A stretch of DNA of 64,000 nucleotides from Fructobacillus evanidus (GTDB taxonomy: Bacteria > Bacillota > Bacilli > Lactobacillales > Lactobacillaceae). This document shows, one piece after another, positions 17,032-26,025 of this stretch. Where the stretch lies: positions 1-64,000 of the forward strand of contig NZ_CAUZLM010000001.1 in NCBI RefSeq assembly GCF_963580165.1, in the 5' to 3' direction. The notes under the pieces are model-generated. The model was not told where the DNA came from. It made no database searches and saw nothing but the letters and a program-made list of their open reading frames with translations. Each line of letters begins with the position of its first letter. Positions within the stretch are counted from its first letter, which is position 1. A program made the translations under genes and the position numbers.

Positions 17032-17795
17032 CAAAACAAAGCGAAACAATCTTACAAACTCGTAACGTCAAGCTCTGGTATGGAGACAAGGAAGCCTTAC
17101 ATGGGATTGATTTGGATTTTGCCAACAAGGGCATTACTGCCTTGATTGGACCTTCTGGATCAGGTAAGACAACTTACTTGCGAGCCTTAAACCGGATGCA
17201 TGATTTGGAAGAAAATGTCACTGTGACAGGTTCTTTCAACCTTCTTGGGAAGGATATTTATGCGCCAACAACGGATACCGTTGATTTGCGTAAGCGCGTT
17301 GGAATGGTTTTCCAACAGCCAAATCCGTTTCCATTCTCCATCTATGATAACGTTGCCTTTGGCCTGCGTTTAGCTGGAGTAAAGGATAAGAAGACTTTGG
17401 ACCAGGCTGTAGAGGAGTCATTAAAGGCTGCCTCTATCTGGGACGAAGTGAAGGATGAATTGAATAAATCAGCTCTTGGTCTGTCAGGTGGCCAACAACA
17501 GCGTGTTTCAATTGCCCGCGTTTTGGCCACAAAGCCAGATGTATTGTTGCTCGATGAGCCAACATCGGCTTTGGATCCAGTTTCTTCACACAACATTGAA
17601 GAAACCTTGTTGTCACTGCGTGACCAATATGCCATGATTATTGTGACTCATTCCTTATCACAAGCTTCACGAATTTCTGATAAGACGGCTTTCTTCCTTA
17701 GTGGAAACTTGGTCGAATTTGGGGACACTCGTAAGATTTTCTTGGAGCCCGAGAAAAAGGAAACTGCCGATTATATTTCTGGTCGCTTTGGATAA
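17028..17795 (+). CDS. pstB: Phosphate ABC transporter ATP-binding protein PstB (copy 2)
   Basis: A 255-residue ATPase, the standard PstB length, with GPSGSGKTT, VFQQPNPFPFSIYDNVAFGL, LSGGQQQRVSIARVL and VLLLDEPTSALDP. It overlaps copy 1 by four bases, so translation is coupled. Residues match copy 1 over most of the length, showing an old tandem duplication. The phoU gene follows after 121 bases. Confidence 0.95.
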   Translation: MTKQSETILQTRNVKLWYGDKEALHGIDLDFANKGITALIGPSGSGKTTYLRALNRMHDLEENVTVTGSFNLLGKDIYAPTTDTVDLRKRVGMVFQQPNPFPFSIYDNVAFGLRLAGVKDKKTLDQAVEESLKAASIWDEVKDELNKSALGLSGGQQQRVSIARVLATKPDVLLLDEPTSALDPVSSHNIEETLLSLRDQYAMIIVTHSLSQASRISDKTAFFLSGNLVEFGDTRKIFLEPEKKETADYISGRFG

Positions 17796-17916
17796 AAACG
17801 AGTGATTGGATGATTGGTTGGTGAAGCCCATCGTTCAGGCTGTTCAAAAAATATCTTTGCTTTTAAAATGCCCTACTGTTATTAGAGAGAAACAGGTTAC
17901 ATGAAAGGAATTTGTC

Positions 17917-18591
17917 ATGCGTCGATTATTTGATGAAGAATTAGCTGATTTGGATACTTCTTTTACGGAAATGGGTGAACAGGTTGCCAAGACCATTCAG
18001 GAATCTGTTCAGTCCTTTATTAAGCACGATCGCGATGGTGCCCACAAGATTATTGATCATGATTACAAGATCAATGAACGGGAAGCCGCTTTGGAAAAGA
18101 AGTCATTTGAAATGATTGCTTTGTACCAACCGGTGACTACTGATTTGCGTGAAATCGTGACGATTTTGAAGGCCGTTTCCGTTTTGGAACGAATGGGGGA
18201 CCAGGCACGGAACATTGCTACGTCAACCATCCGTGTTAAGGGAACGAAGCACATGAAGGCTGTTGAAAAGCAGTTGGGTGAAATGGGCGAATTGGTCGCT
18301 TCAATGGTTTCAGAAGTCATGGGCTACTATGTGAAGAACGATGCCTTGGGTGCTGAAAACATCGCTACCAAGAACCACCAGTTGTCGAATGCAGCGGCTC
18401 AGATTCGAACTGATTCCGTCAATGGAATGAAGGAAGACTCTGAATTGGTTGATTCAGCAGCTGACTATTTGGTGATTGCCGGTTACATCAAGCGTATTGG
18501 TGACTATACAACCGACATTGCTGAATGGATTGTTTATAAGCGTACGGGTAAGATTATTGAATTGAACCCAGGTTATAACTACTTTATCTGA
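17917..18591 (+). CDS. phoU: Phosphate signalling protein PhoU
   Basis: A 224-residue all-helical protein with two PhoU repeats. Each holds a metal-binding E/DxxxD-like segment (AVSVLERMGDQARNIA near 87-102 and AGYIKRIGDYTTDIAEW near 188-204). PhoU connects the Pst transporter to phosphate control. It has AAAGGAA as ribosome binding site and is followed by a terminator. The 121-base gap after pstB could hold an internal promoter, but none is convincing. Confidence 0.94.
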   Translation: MRRLFDEELADLDTSFTEMGEQVAKTIQESVQSFIKHDRDGAHKIIDHDYKINEREAALEKKSFEMIALYQPVTTDLREIVTILKAVSVLERMGDQARNIATSTIRVKGTKHMKAVEKQLGEMGELVASMVSEVMGYYVKNDALGAENIATKNHQLSNAAAQIRTDSVNGMKEDSELVDSAADYLVIAGYIKRIGDYTTDIAEWIVYKRTGKIIELNPGYNYFI

Positions 18592-18601
18592 TTTGATAAA
18601 G

Positions 18602-18630
18602 AAAAAGGGACCCTTCGGGTTCCTTTTTTT
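18602..18630 (+). terminator. Terminator after phoU
   Basis: AAAAAGGGACCC and GGGTTCCTTTTTTT form a stem with one G-T pair and a T run. Confidence 0.85.
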
Positions 18631-18647
18631 GTGGTAAGAAACTTTGG

Positions 18648-18653
18648 TATAAT
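18648..18653 (+). promoter_or_regulatory. -10 element of the yvlD-hprK-gpsA unit
   Basis: TATAAT at 18648-18653 has no convincing -35 at normal spacing. It is placed 35 bases before the next start codon and directly after the phoU terminator. Confidence 0.45.
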
Positions 18654-18688
18654 AGGAGGTAGGAAATAAATTTACTAAAGGAGGGCCT

Positions 18689-19042
18689 ATGCGTTTTATC
18701 ATGCAAGCGGCGATCAACATGGCTGTCTTTTTGGCCTGTGCGTTGCTGTTTCCAAACGGTTTTGTTTTAGCGAACATGACGACCGCCTTGGTGGCAGCTG
18801 TGTTACTTGCCGTATTGAATCGCTTGATCAAGCCCATCTTGGTCTTTGTTTCATTACCATTAGTCGTCATCTCGTTAGGATTCTTTTTATTAATTATTAA
18901 TACAGCGCTGCTAGAATTAACAGCGCATATCATTCATGGTTTTGCCTTTGCCTCTTTTGGCTGGGCAATGCTGGTCGCAATATTGCTGACCTTTGCTAAT
19001 TTTTTATTCATGGGTCAAGCGAAAATTTCGGTGCGGAGGTAA
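18689..19042 (+). CDS. Phage-holin-family membrane protein (YvlD type)
   Basis: A 117-residue protein with four hydrophobic helices and the segment NRLIKPILVFVSLPLVVISLG typical of the four-helix 'phage holin family 4' (PF04020, YvlD in Bacillus). Despite the family name it is a chromosomal housekeeping-like gene of unknown role, often upstream of hprK. It has a strong AAAGGAGGG ribosome binding site. hprK starts three bases after its stop. Confidence 0.85.
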   Translation: MRFIMQAAINMAVFLACALLFPNGFVLANMTTALVAAVLLAVLNRLIKPILVFVSLPLVVISLGFFLLIINTALLELTAHIIHGFAFASFGWAMLVAILLTFANFLFMGQAKISVRR

Positions 19043-19045
19043 AAA

Positions 19046-20011
19046 ATGGCACAAGCAACCGTAACAGTTAAGGACTTAGTTGATAACACTCGCTTAACAA
19101 TCGTAGCGGGTCATGATTATTTGAATCGGGTGATTACTACTGCAGATATTTCTAGACCCGGCTTGGAAATGACGGGGTACTTTACTTACTATGCTCCTGA
19201 ACGAGTGCAGTTGTTAGGAATCACAGAGACTTCTTTTTCAGACCGAATGAGCCATGATGAGCTATTGATGGTTTATCGTAAGATGGCTTCTAAGCAAACA
19301 CCAGCCTTTGTGGTTTCGACTAACCTGCCAATTGCTGATGAATTGAAGCAAGCGGCAGAAGAGGCTCAGATTCCAATTTTAAACACTCGCCTGACTTCAT
19401 CGCAAATTTTGTCCAATATGACCTACTACCTTGGGGGTGAGTTAGCACCACGGCAGTCTGTTCATGGCGTTTTGATTGATGTGCACGGATTAGGCGTTTT
19501 GATTACTGGTGATGCCGGAATTGGAAAGACCGAATCTGCTTTGGAACTGATTCAACAGGGGAAGGCGCGCTTGGTTGCCGATGACCGTGTTGATATTCAC
19601 CAAGAAGATGAGCAACGCTTGATTGGCCAACCATCGGAAGTTTTGCGTAACTTGATGGAAGTTCGTGGTGTTGGGATTATTGATGTTCAGCAGGTTTATG
19701 GTGCTGTTTCTGTCCGTTCCCATGCTTCAATTATGCTTAATATTCACCTATCAAACGGTAAAATTGGCGAAGAAAATTTTGATCGCTTGGGAAATGAGGA
19801 TGACACCCTCGATATTCTAGGAGTCAAGATTAAGAAGATGGTTGTACCGGTTACACCAGGACGAAATACCGCCTCTGTTATTGATGCAGCGGCTGTTAAA
19901 TTCCGGACACAAAATATGGGCTATGACGCTCTAGAAACGCTTGAAAAGCGGATGAGCGCCGCAATGCAAGTCAATGAAAAAGAAGATGAAGAGGCAAAGA
20001 AGCATGACTAA
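19046..20011 (+). CDS. hprK: HPr kinase/phosphorylase
   Basis: A 321-residue bifunctional enzyme that phosphorylates HPr on Ser46 or removes that phosphate, setting carbon catabolite control. The P-loop GDAGIGKTES is near residues 153-162 (the common form is GDSGVGKSE). The family signature LMEVRGVGIIDVQQVYG is near 204-220. Both the N-terminal and C-terminal catalytic domains are present. It overlaps gpsA by eight bases. The lgt gene usually placed between hprK and gpsA in lactobacilli is absent. Confidence 0.95.
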   Translation: MAQATVTVKDLVDNTRLTIVAGHDYLNRVITTADISRPGLEMTGYFTYYAPERVQLLGITETSFSDRMSHDELLMVYRKMASKQTPAFVVSTNLPIADELKQAAEEAQIPILNTRLTSSQILSNMTYYLGGELAPRQSVHGVLIDVHGLGVLITGDAGIGKTESALELIQQGKARLVADDRVDIHQEDEQRLIGQPSEVLRNLMEVRGVGIIDVQQVYGAVSVRSHASIMLNIHLSNGKIGEENFDRLGNEDDTLDILGVKIKKMVVPVTPGRNTASVIDAAAVKFRTQNMGYDALETLEKRMSAAMQVNEKEDEEAKKHD

Positions 20012-21014
20012 AGTCGCTGTTTTAGGAGCTGGTTCCTGGGGGACCGCTCTTGCCAACACAATGGCGAAAAACAACGTAGTTGTTAACATCTGGTCACACC
20101 GTGCTGACCAAGTTGACGAAATTAACCAGCACCACAAAAATGACCATTACTTACCTGGAGCAACCTTGTCAGAGAGGCTATTGGCGGTTGCTGATATGCA
20201 GGTCGCCGTGGCGGATGCTGATGTTGTTTTAATGGTGGTCCCAACGAAGGCGATTCGCTCCGTTGGTTCCCAATTAGCAGAGGTTTTGCAAAATTTGAAT
20301 CAGCAAGTGATTTTGGCTCATGCGACAAAGGGTTTGGAACAAGGAACGCATTTACGGATTTCTCAAATGATTGAGGAAGTCGTTCCTAGCGATAATTATT
20401 CATCCTTAGCTGTTATTTCTGGCCCGTCACACGCTGAAGATGTGATTAAGGGTGATTTGACTGCCGTATCGATTGGTGGGACTGACGGAGCTGCTACGGC
20501 CGTTTTGCAGGAAGCTCTTGCCAGTGAGAACTTCCGCCCTTACACTAACCATGATTTATTGGGATCAGAGTTAGGTGGAGCACTAAAGAATATTATTGCT
20601 TTGGGTTCTGGCATGCTGGTTGGCTTAGGCTACGGTGTCAATGCCCAGGCAGCCTTGTTAACACGTGGTTTGGTTGAAATGCGTGCAGTGGGGCAAAAGA
20701 TGGGCGCTCAACCTGAAACCTTCCTTGGCTTAGCTGGTATTGGTGATTTGATTGTGACTGGTATGTCACCCAACTCACGTAATTATCGTGCTGGCTTTGC
20801 CATGGGGCAGGGCCAGTCGTTAAATCAGGTTCAAGAAGAAATGGGCATGGTGATTGAGGGTGTTAATACCGTGAAGGCGGTTTATGAGTACCAGCAGACT
20901 CATCAACTTGACTTGCCCATTACGACTGCCCTGTATCAGGTTTTGTATGAGGGGACAAAAATCGAAAATGAAATTAAAACATTGATGACTCGCCCATTAA
21001 AAGCTGAAGATTGA
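20004..21014 (+). CDS. gpsA: Glycerol-3-phosphate dehydrogenase [NAD(P)+]
   Basis: A 336-residue enzyme converting dihydroxyacetone phosphate to sn-glycerol-3-phosphate for phospholipid synthesis. Dinucleotide motif GAGSWGTALA is near residues 8-17, followed by LAHATKGLE, SGPSHAEDV, LGGALKNIIALGSG and the FLGLAGIGDLIVTGMSPNSR segment of the family. The ATG at 20004 lies inside the hprK end and is preceded by GAAGAGG. Upstream in-frame ATGs at 19974 and 19986 would add residues not seen in the family. Confidence 0.95.
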   Translation: MTKVAVLGAGSWGTALANTMAKNNVVVNIWSHRADQVDEINQHHKNDHYLPGATLSERLLAVADMQVAVADADVVLMVVPTKAIRSVGSQLAEVLQNLNQQVILAHATKGLEQGTHLRISQMIEEVVPSDNYSSLAVISGPSHAEDVIKGDLTAVSIGGTDGAATAVLQEALASENFRPYTNHDLLGSELGGALKNIIALGSGMLVGLGYGVNAQAALLTRGLVEMRAVGQKMGAQPETFLGLAGIGDLIVTGMSPNSRNYRAGFAMGQGQSLNQVQEEMGMVIEGVNTVKAVYEYQQTHQLDLPITTALYQVLYEGTKIENEIKTLMTRPLKAED

Positions 21015-21083
21015 CCATATATTTGTTATAATAGCAGTAGAATACTTCGGCGCCTTTGGCGTCATTAATGAAAGTAGGAAAGT

Positions 21084-21959
21084 ATGAAACCTGTACGTAA
21101 AGCCATTATCCCGGCCGCTGGTTTGGGAACTCGTTTCTTGCCAGCCACAAAGGCTTTGGCTAAGGAAATGCTACCAATTGTTGATACACCAACGATTGAA
21201 TATATCGTTCGTGAAGCAATTGCTTCTGGGATCGAAGACATCGTTGTTGTCGATGGAAAGTCAAAACGTTCAATCGAAGATCACTTCGATTCAAACCCAG
21301 AACTGGAAAACAACTTGCGCGAAAAGAACAAGTTGGAATTGTTGAAAGTTGTCGAAGAAACAACTGATATCAATATGTACTTTATTCGTCAGTCACATCC
21401 AAAGGGCTTGGGTGATGCTATCTTAACAGCCAAGGATTTCATTGGTGACGAACCATTCGTTGTGCTCTTGGGTGACGACTTAATGCAAGATGAAGTACCA
21501 TTGACCAAGCAATTGATTGAACGCTACCACGAAACTGGTGAATCAACTTTGGCAGTTTTGGAAGTCCCTCATGACCAGGTATCAGAATATGGTGTCATTG
21601 ATCCTGCTGCGAAGGTTAAGGAAGATGGTTTGTACCGGGTTAAGTCGTTCGTTGAAAAGCCTCAGCCTGAAGATGCACCTTCTGATTTGGCAATCATTGG
21701 TCGTTACTTGTTGACGCCTGAGATTTTTGAAGAGTTAGAGAAAACAAAGCCCGGTAAGGGTGGCGAAATTCAATTGACGGATGCTATTGATTCATTAAAT
21801 AATCGTCAACACGTTTATGCTCATGAATTCAAGGGTGATCGTTATGATATCGGTTCTAAGATTGGTTTCTTGGAAACAAACATTGAATTTGGTTTGAAGC
21901 ATCCACAAACTAAGGATCAGCTCCGCGCTTATATTAAAGAGCTTGCAGCTAAGTTGTAA
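21084..21959 (+). CDS. galU: UTP--glucose-1-phosphate uridylyltransferase
   Basis: A 291-residue enzyme making UDP-glucose for cell-wall, glycolipid and polysaccharide synthesis. Nucleotide-binding GLGTRFLPATKALAKEMLPI is near residues 13-32, with SHPKGLGDAI, VLLGDDLM, VEKP and GGEIQLTDAI further on, all family hallmarks. A TATAAT at 21029-21034 and a small GC-rich hairpin (GCGCC-TTT-GGCGT, about 21050-21062) lie upstream, so it probably has its own promoter. It ends in a terminator at 21974. Confidence 0.96.
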   Translation: MKPVRKAIIPAAGLGTRFLPATKALAKEMLPIVDTPTIEYIVREAIASGIEDIVVVDGKSKRSIEDHFDSNPELENNLREKNKLELLKVVEETTDINMYFIRQSHPKGLGDAILTAKDFIGDEPFVVLLGDDLMQDEVPLTKQLIERYHETGESTLAVLEVPHDQVSEYGVIDPAAKVKEDGLYRVKSFVEKPQPEDAPSDLAIIGRYLLTPEIFEELEKTKPGKGGEIQLTDAIDSLNNRQHVYAHEFKGDRYDIGSKIGFLETNIEFGLKHPQTKDQLRAYIKELAAKL

Positions 21960-21973
21960 AATTCAACAAAAAC

Positions 21974-21998
21974 AAAAGAGGTGGTATACCTCTTTTTT
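21974..21998 (+). terminator. Terminator after galU
   Basis: AAAAGAGGT-GGTAT-ACCTCTTTT with a T run. Confidence 0.85.
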
Positions 21999-22010
21999 GT
22001 TGGTTAAAAT

Positions 22011-22039
22011 TAGACAAAAGGACAAATTCAAGGTACAAT
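22011..22039 (+). promoter_or_regulatory. trxB promoter
   Basis: TAGACA at 22011-22016 and TACAAT at 22034-22039 are separated by 17 bases. Confidence 0.7.
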
Positions 22040-22073
22040 AGACGTCATAATAAAAAAGGAGGTTCCGTTTATC

Positions 22074-23015
22074 ATGACAGAAGTCAAGCAATATGATGTC
22101 ATCATCATTGGTGCTGGCCCAGCCGGAATGACGGCTGCTACTTATGCCTCACGGGCGGACTTAAAGACTGTAATGCTTGACCAGGGAATTTATGGTGGGC
22201 AGATGAATAATACTGCCGAAGTTGAAAATTATCCTGGTTATAATAGCATTATGGGTCCTGATTTGGCCGAAAAAATGTATGCTTCGTCAACGCAGTTTGG
22301 CGCTGAATACTCATTTGGCATGATTACCGGTGTGGAAATTTTAGCAAAAAATGAAAAATTGGTCCATACTGATATGGGCGATTTTCAAGCACCAGCTTTG
22401 ATTATTGCGACTGGATCCGAACACATCCACTTGGGTGTTGATGGTGAGGAAGAATACCAAGGCAAAGGTGTCTCATACTGTGCTGTCTGCGATGGTGCCT
22501 TCTTTAAGGGTGAAAGCGTTGCCGTTGTCGGTGGCGGTGATTCCGCTGTTGAGGAAGGATTGTACTTGGCCGATGTGGTTAAGGACGTCACGGTTTACGT
22601 TCGCGATAACAAGTTAAAGGCACAGCCAATCTTGCAGCAGCGCGCAAAGAAGCAGGAAAACATGCACTTTGTTTGGAATACTGAAGTGACCGCTATTGAA
22701 GGTGATGGTGAGGCTGTTTCACAGTTGAAGCTGCATAACAACCAAACTGGTGAAGATCAGGTTGTTGATAAAAGTGGAATCTTCATCTACGTTGGCCTCA
22801 AGCCAAATACTCAGGTATTTGAAAATTTGGGAATTACTGACGACCATGGTTGGATTAAGACGGATGACAAGATGGCAACCGCCGTTCCAGGTATCTTTGC
22901 TGCTGGAGACGTTCGTGCTAAGAACTTGCGTCAAATCACAACTGCTGTTGGCGATGGTGGTTTGGCTGGCCAAGAAGCCTACCAGTATGTTGCTGAATTA
23001 AAATCAGAAGCATAA
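22074..23015 (+). CDS. trxB: Thioredoxin-disulfide reductase
   Basis: A 313-residue flavoprotein that reduces thioredoxin with NADPH. FAD-binding GAGPAGMTAATYASRA is near residues 14-29, the redox-active CAVC pair near 138-141, NADPH-binding VGGGDSAVEEGLYL near 156-169, and FAAGDVRAKNLRQ close to the C terminus. It has its own promoter and terminator. It should supply reducing power to the msrA/msrB pair elsewhere in the window via thioredoxin. Confidence 0.96.
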   Translation: MTEVKQYDVIIIGAGPAGMTAATYASRADLKTVMLDQGIYGGQMNNTAEVENYPGYNSIMGPDLAEKMYASSTQFGAEYSFGMITGVEILAKNEKLVHTDMGDFQAPALIIATGSEHIHLGVDGEEEYQGKGVSYCAVCDGAFFKGESVAVVGGGDSAVEEGLYLADVVKDVTVYVRDNKLKAQPILQQRAKKQENMHFVWNTEVTAIEGDGEAVSQLKLHNNQTGEDQVVDKSGIFIYVGLKPNTQVFENLGITDDHGWIKTDDKMATAVPGIFAAGDVRAKNLRQITTAVGDGGLAGQEAYQYVAELKSEA

Positions 23016-23032
23016 AATAAATGAGGATCTGA

Positions 23033-23063
23033 AGTCTGTTACCGAATGGTAGCAGGCTTTTTT
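23033..23063 (+). terminator. Terminator after trxB
   Basis: AGTCTGTTACC-GAAT-GGTAGCAGGCT forms an 11-pair stem (two G-T pairs), followed by a T run. Confidence 0.85.
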
Positions 23064-23241
23064 CTGTTCTCTGCGTCCTGATAGGCAAAGCTAAATAAGC
23101 CCCTTTGTGCGGTTTATGGGTCTAAAAATGATTGAATGGTACTTTTTACCCGTATGAAAGAAAACGGGATGGAGGGCGCTTAAAATGTTAGTAAAAGTAA
23201 TTGGTACTTCCAGATAGCGATCAATCGTAAATGGAAGATAT

Positions 23242-23275
23242 AAAAAAGCCCCAACTACCAAATAGTAGTTGAGGC
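23242..23275 (-). terminator. Terminator of the VOC gene
   Basis: On the minus strand AGCCTCAACTAC pairs with GTAGTTGGGGCT and ends in TTTTTT. It lies 15 bases after the VOC stop codon. Confidence 0.85.
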
Positions 23276-23289
23276 TCTCGAATCATGAA

Positions 23290-23679
23290 TTAACCCTTGA
23301 CGATTTCACAGAATTCCAAGGTTACACCATCTGGGGTGCGAACATTGAAGAACTTGATACCGTTATCCCAGAAGGGAAGGTGTTGTACTTCTGAATCAAT
23401 CAAATCCAATCCTTGTTCCTTTGCTGCTACAAAGGCTGCATCAGCATCAGAAGTGTTCATTGAGATATGGTTGATTGAACCGGGCTTGCCAGTTCCTTCA
23501 TCAGACAACCACGTTTCAATAACAAGGTGACCGTACTTAAAGAACTTAACTGGGCCACCTTCCTTAAAGTCACCGGTCTTTTCAAAACCGATGCTTGTCC
23601 AGAACTTTTCAGCGCGGTCCAAGTCGGTTGTTGGAATTCCAACGTGTTGAATGTCATCAAAATAATCAGTAAAGGCCAT
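23290..23679 (-). CDS. VOC (glyoxalase/bleomycin resistance) superfamily protein
   Basis: A 129-residue protein with two beta-alpha-beta modules of the vicinal oxygen chelate fold. Candidate metal ligands are His in IQHVGIP (about 11-17), Glu in LVIETW (about 52-57), His in INHISMN (about 69-75) and Glu in TLEFCEI near the C terminus. The substrate cannot be told from sequence. It lies 35 bases downstream of a membrane protein gene on the same strand and just before a terminator, so the three minus-strand genes 25447-23290 are probably one operon. A detoxifying role is possible. Confidence 0.82.
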   Translation of the reverse strand: MAFTDYFDDIQHVGIPTTDLDRAEKFWTSIGFEKTGDFKEGGPVKFFKYGHLVIETWLSDEGTGKPGSINHISMNTSDADAAFVAAKEQGLDLIDSEVQHLPFWDNGIKFFNVRTPDGVTLEFCEIVKG

Positions 23680-23714
23680 AATATAACCCGTCCTTTCAAT
23701 TGAGGGAGACTATC

Positions 23715-24425
23715 TTAGTCGATAGCGATTCCCTGGTGCTTTAACTTGCTAAAGATACGTGTGTCTGCCCATCCAGTGATACTTCCCTGGAAGAGGAAGG
23801 CGAAGATAGTTCCGATACCATAGTTGGTAAAATCAGGAACCATAATCAAGGCGATAACACCAATAATGGTAGGTGGGATATAAGAAACCCACATGGCAAT
23901 ACCAGCATTACCCTTGAAGTACTTGAAACGAAGAACTTGCATCAAATCATCAGCAGGATGCAAAACGATGTTGGTCCGCTGATAAATTGAAATGGCAATG
24001 GCAATTAAGGCAACACCAAAGAAGTTCAAGAAAATGTAGAAGGCAACCATTGGCCAACTATGAGCTTCTGGCAAGAGCTTTGAAAAGGCACTTGCAAAGA
24101 CTGAAATCAAGGCTGAGAAAGGAACCATGAAAGCTAAGTTTCCAAGGAAGCGCTTGATATCAATGCGGTGCTCCAGAACCATGTTCAAAACAGCGATTAA
24201 CATACCAACCACAAAGAATACGATGGATAGTGTTGCACTATTACCATGCAATGAGTGGTTTAATCCGTTTTGAGCAGCTGTCCAATAGGCAGAGCCCAAA
24301 ATTGACGGATGAATTTTTTGACTGGTAACAATCGTTAGCACGTTACCCATTGAGTTAATTACCAATGAGAAGGCAAAGTAACTGAGGGCAGCGGTCCAAG
24401 AAATTGTCCGCTTTGCATTATTCAT
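23715..24425 (-). CDS. Integral membrane protein, YczE/YyaS/YitT-like
   Basis: A 236-residue protein with about five to six hydrophobic helices, starting MNNAKRTISWTAALSYFAFS. The segment NSMGNVLTIVTSQKIHPS and the helix order resemble the YczE/YyaS/YitT-like group of membrane proteins of unknown function. This is a resemblance by eye, not a search result. It starts five bases after the alcohol dehydrogenase stop, which indicates cotranscription from the promoter at 25496-25524. No substrate can be assigned. Confidence 0.6.
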   Translation of the reverse strand: MNNAKRTISWTAALSYFAFSLVINSMGNVLTIVTSQKIHPSILGSAYWTAAQNGLNHSLHGNSATLSIVFFVVGMLIAVLNMVLEHRIDIKRFLGNLAFMVPFSALISVFASAFSKLLPEAHSWPMVAFYIFLNFFGVALIAIAISIYQRTNIVLHPADDLMQVLRFKYFKGNAGIAMWVSYIPPTIIGVIALIMVPDFTNYGIGTIFAFLFQGSITGWADTRIFSKLKHQGIAID

Positions 24426-24430
24426 AAAAT

Positions 24431-25447
24431 TTAGGCCTCTTCACCACCGATTTTAACAACGGCCTTAGAAACAACGCCTAAGCGACCGTTAACAAAATCG
24501 TCAACTTGATCTAGGTTCAATTCGTGTGACATTAATGGCTTAACGTTTAACTTACCAGATGAAAGCAATGCCAATGAGTCTTCGAATGCGTTAGGGTTAA
24601 TAAATGAACCTTGGATAGTCAACTGCTTTTGGAAGACTTCATAAGTGTTCATTTCAAACTTAGCGTCAGGTCCACCAACACCGAACATCAAAACTTGACC
24701 ACCACGGGCTGAAGCTTCGATAGCTGATTCTTGAGTTTCTGGACGACCAACAGCTTCGATAACAACATCATATTCACCGGCAGGAATCTTGTCACCCTTA
24801 GCAGTGTTATATGTGTTCTTAACGTTGAACAAGTCCTTGTTCATCTTCAACTTTTCGTCAACGATTCCGGCCAAGTCAACTTGGTGGATACCGTATGCCT
24901 GCAAGATTTGAACGAACAATTCACCCATGAATCCGTCACCGATAACCAAAGCCTTTTGGTATGGTGATGGCTTCAACAACTTCATACCGTGAATAGCACA
25001 TGAAATTGGTTCAACAATTGCAGCTGACTTCAAGTCAACGTTGTCAGGGATAGGGTAAACAACTGATGCAGGAGCTGCGAAGTATTCTTCAAAGCCACCA
25101 TCACGAGTAACACCAACGGCATCCAAGTGTTCGCACAATTCAGGACGACCAGTGTGGCAGAACTTGCATTGTCCACAGTAGATGTTAGGGTCAACTGAAA
25201 CGCGGTCGCCAACCTTAACGTTGGTAACGGCTGAACCGATTTCCTTAACGACACCTGAGTTTTCGTGTCCCAAAACGATAGGTGGGACAGCATCAGCTGA
25301 TCCTGGTTCACCAGCATACAATGCGTGATCAGTTCCACAAACACCAGCAAAGGCAGTGTGAATCAAAACTTCGTCAGGCTTCAATGTTGGCTTTTCGATG
25401 TTCTGCTTTTCAAGCTTCTTTAATCCAGTTAATACTAGAGCTTCCAT
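24431..25447 (-). CDS. Zinc-dependent medium-chain alcohol/polyol dehydrogenase
   Basis: A 338-residue medium-chain dehydrogenase. Catalytic zinc ligands are in VCGTDHALY (about 36-44) and GHENSG (about 59-64). The structural zinc motif CGQCKFCHTGRPELC is complete near 90-104, and the dinucleotide loop VIGDGFMGELF is near 167-177. The layout matches sorbitol, butanediol or arabinitol dehydrogenases; the exact substrate is not settled. A strong ribosome binding site (GGAGG) and a very good promoter on the minus strand precede it. It is the first gene of a three-gene operon. Confidence 0.88.
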   Translation of the reverse strand: MEALVLTGLKKLEKQNIEKPTLKPDEVLIHTAFAGVCGTDHALYAGEPGSADAVPPIVLGHENSGVVKEIGSAVTNVKVGDRVSVDPNIYCGQCKFCHTGRPELCEHLDAVGVTRDGGFEEYFAAPASVVYPIPDNVDLKSAAIVEPISCAIHGMKLLKPSPYQKALVIGDGFMGELFVQILQAYGIHQVDLAGIVDEKLKMNKDLFNVKNTYNTAKGDKIPAGEYDVVIEAVGRPETQESAIEASARGGQVLMFGVGGPDAKFEMNTYEVFQKQLTIQGSFINPNAFEDSLALLSSGKLNVKPLMSHELNLDQVDDFVNGRLGVVSKAVVKIGGEEA

Positions 25448-25495
25448 GTTCTGTTATCCTCCAATGAATAATTCCTTGTAACAACTTACACATAC

Positions 25496-25524
25496 ATAAT
25501 AATATTTGCACAAACTTTTGTCAA
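25496..25524 (-). promoter_or_regulatory. Promoter of the alcohol dehydrogenase operon
   Basis: On the minus strand TTGACA (25524-25519) and TATTAT (25501-25496) are separated by 17 bases. The -35 is a perfect consensus. Confidence 0.85.
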
Positions 25525-26025
25525 GTGAAAAACAAAACTTTTTCAAAACATTGATAACAGTACCTTTTAAAGACAATTACTTACTATAAGAAGTGAGCAA
25601 AGAAAACATTTTCCAGTCGGCCGCCTGGTTTTGCTTTCTGTCACTTCTCGCCACCATTGTAGTACATCTTGTCTGAAAATTTTATGCCGATTTGGCATAA
25701 GTTCTGTTAAAAAAAGTTGTTATGATAGAAAAGGTAGGTGATTTATTGAGTGAATGTTTAAAAAATCAGCCTGATTTCATACCAATTCCTTTGGTATTTT
25801 TGCGCTTTGAAAGCAGACTTAGCAGGGGAAATAGCGTATGATAGACATAGGCTGTTTTTTATTTAGCCTTAATTTTATTGAGATAATATCAGGATTAACT
25901 TCAACTGATGATTATTTGCTGATTCATGAGTATCTTGCTAGCTAGCAGGGCGGATTCATGTACCCAAAACGTTGACTAGTAGTGATACCCAGACAGACTT
26001 TTTTCTAAAGGAGTACCCTGACTAT
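25525..26025. other. Intergenic region with an inverted repeat, no supported gene
   Basis: About 500 bases between divergent genes. It holds the perfect inverted repeat TTATGCC-GATTT-GGCATAA (25682-25700), a possible -10 TATGAT at 25721, and another TATGAT near 25837. A 31-codon TTG-start ORF from about 25746 has a purine-rich site but no other support. The upstream in-frame TTG of the DedA gene (25972) is rejected. Confidence 0.5.

Noticed and set aside
18689..19042. Prophage remnant suggested by the 'phage holin family' name of the YvlD-like gene
   Set aside because: No other phage genes are present, and the gene is coupled to hprK as in ordinary chromosomes.
23180..23220. Tiny ORF MLVKVIGTSR after an apparent ribosome binding site
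   Set aside because: Only 10 codons; it could be the remnant of a longer gene but nothing in the flanking sequence supports this.
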